Position numbers and translations under genes: made by a program
Shown here: one piece after another, positions 40,533 to 41,510 of the stretch
How the letters are laid out: every line of letters begins with the position of its first letter
Position numbering within the stretch: the first letter of the stretch is position 1
The notes under the pieces: model-generated
Told to the model about the DNA's origin: nothing
Databases searched by the model: none
What the model saw: only the letters and a program-made list of their open reading frames with translations
Assembly: GCA_035541015.1 (NCBI GenBank)
Contig: DATLFM010000088.1
Span: forward strand, 1 to 41,510
Length of the DNA stretch: 41,510 nt
Direction of reading: 5' to 3'
From: Candidatus Thermoplasmatota archaeon
GTDB taxonomy: Archaea > Thermoplasmatota > SW-10-69-26 > JACQPN01 > JAIVGT01

Positions 40533-40550
40533 CGAAACTGCGTCTCATCG

Positions 40551-41510
40551 CTAGACCGATGGCGGCAAGGGCCGCGCGGGGTCGCCTTCGCCCGGCCGCA
40601 CGGTCGCGACGGCGTCGAGTACCCGTTCGCCTTCGGCCGTAAGCCAAAGGCCTCCCTCGCGCCGCTCGATCCAACGCGCCTGGCACACGATCTCCACGCG
40701 TCGGGACACCGTCGACTTCGCGAGCCCAAGCGCGCGGGCTAGGTCCTTCTGGGAAGCGCCGGGACGGCGCGCGAGCGCGGCCAGGAAGGCGAGGTTCCGG
40801 CGCCCCGCGGCGGCGCGGGCCAGCCACCGATCGTGCTCCTCGCTGCGGCCCCGGTTCTCGAGGTAGAACGCCGCGGGTCCGAGCCGGCGCTCGACGAGGA
40901 AACCGTGGCGGACGAGGCACCGCAGGTGATGCCGCACGGTGCTCACGTCGACCCCAAGCGCGCGCGCAACGGGGGTGGGCGTGCTCGCGGGATGCTCGCG
41001 AACGTGCGCGAGCACCCGCGCTCGGACGCGGTTGTCGAGAAGCTCCGAGCGGCGGAGCCGATGGTAGAGGGCGAGAAGGGCAAGCCCAAGGAGCGCCGCG
41101 GAGGACACGTGCAGCAGGACGTCCGGCGGCGCCGGCGCCGGGACGCCGCGGCTCCGCGCCGACGCTTCGTCGGCGACGGCGGGCAGGCGCGAAAACGTCG
41201 CGAGCGCCAATTCGGGCGCGAGGGTCGCCGGCGCGGCGGAGGCTTCTTGGACCCGGGCTTGCCCCGCAAGGCGGCTTCGTTCCAAGCGCCCTGGCGACGA
41301 TTCGGCCGAGCGCGCAACGGCTTTGGCGCGCGCGTCCCCGTCTGCGTGTGGCAACGGATTCTCCAGCGCGCCCTCCTCGCGCAGCCGGAGCGACCGCGCC
41401 GTGTGCAAGCCCGCGTCGACGAGCGGATCGACATCGGCTCCGGCGGGTCCGCCAAGCGCGTCGGGTGTCCCGAGGCGCGCTTCCGTCCGGGGGACCGCGA
41501 CGTCCCGCTC
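40551..41510 (-). CDS. Membrane-anchored regulator with two winged helices, 5' end outside window
   Basis: At least 320 residues; the frame is open to the right edge, so the N-terminus is missing. The exported part (low-complexity Ala/Arg/Pro, about 190 residues seen) precedes one TM helix, LLHVSSAALLGLALLALYHR. Two cytosolic winged helices follow: LDNRVRARVLAHVREHPAST with DVSTVRHHLRCLVRHGFLVE, and RNLAFLAALARRPGASQKDL with LAKSTVSRRVEIVCQARWIE. The layout, and even the TM-proximal LGLALL..LYHR segment, match the protein at 10689-12209, so the two are paralogues. It converges with the small winged-helix gene. It is expected to sense a surface signal and act on DNA at the membrane. Confidence 0.72.
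   Translation of the reverse strand, partial: ERDVAVPRTEARLGTPDALGGPAGADVDPLVDAGLHTARSLRLREEGALENPLPHADGDARAKAVARSAESSPGRLERSRLAGQARVQEASAAPATLAPELALATFSRLPAVADEASARSRGVPAPAPPDVLLHVSSAALLGLALLALYHRLRRSELLDNRVRARVLAHVREHPASTPTPVARALGVDVSTVRHHLRCLVRHGFLVERRLGPAAFYLENRGRSEEHDRWLARAAAGRRNLAFLAALARRPGASQKDLARALGLAKSTVSRRVEIVCQARWIERREGGLWLTAEGERVLDAVATVRPGEGDPARPLPPSV

Noticed and set aside
1-41510. CRISPR arrays, insertion sequences, rRNA or tRNA genes
   Set aside because: I found no regularly spaced repeats, transposase motifs or RNA gene signatures on either strand by eye; a covariance-model search would be decisive for small RNAs.

Overview
The window reads as one contiguous, very GC-rich stretch of an archaeal chromosome. 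Evidence: an archaeal-type threonyl-tRNA synthetase, prefoldin beta, Lrp/AsnC regulators, a beta-CASP nuclease, an archaeal 3Fe/4Fe-type ferredoxin, PGF-CTERM-like C-terminal anchors on surface proteins, and TATA boxes centred about 25-35 bp upstream of many start codons, as expected for leaderless or nearly leaderless transcripts. A high-GC euryarchaeon, most likely of the Thermoplasmatota, is my inference; nothing here proves it. I see no tRNA, rRNA, CRISPR array, transposase or integrase.

Layout. 1-5200 (minus strand): M24 aminopeptidase (cut by the window edge), a 39-residue membrane protein, a 4-TM protein, branched-chain aminotransferase (ilvE) and thrS. 5370-10510: a small winged-helix regulator behind an unusual array of operator-like boxes, two adjacent membrane proteins with C-terminal zinc ribbons, an unknown protein, a UbiA-family prenyltransferase, a PGF-CTERM-like surface protein, and a stand-alone Lrp ligand-binding domain divergent from a full-length Lrp regulator. 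10690-18600: a membrane-anchored double winged-helix regulator, two secreted Asp-box (BNR) propeller proteins, a CARDB lipoprotein, a thioredoxin with a WCMPC site, and a GT21-like glycosyltransferase. 18718-29786: prefoldin beta, then three large exported proteins (855, 807 and 1844 residues) with beta-propellers and/or CARDB/NEW3-type Ig-like repeats and C-terminal membrane anchors; this is the most striking block. 29875-34000: beta-CASP nuclease, ferredoxin, two tiny genes, protein-isoaspartate methyltransferase, and an HPr-kinase/PEPCK-like P-loop protein. 34093-41510: a membrane protein, a phosphonate-type ABC transporter (phnDCE) under two near-identical palindromes, a STAS-like protein, a JAMM metalloprotease, a CPBP intramembrane protease, a small winged-helix protein, and a second membrane-anchored double winged-helix regulator cut by the right edge.

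Two themes recur. First, much coding capacity goes to the cell surface: exported propellers, lipoproteins, anchored Ig-like stalks, a glycosyltransferase, and regulators that carry their own extracytoplasmic domain. Second, many promoters carry inverted repeats placed precisely against the TATA box, including one 20-bp inverted repeat found twice, 17.6 kb apart, beside the promoters of two proteostasis genes. These are the best candidates for undescribed biology. Function statements rest on motifs I can read; no database search was run.
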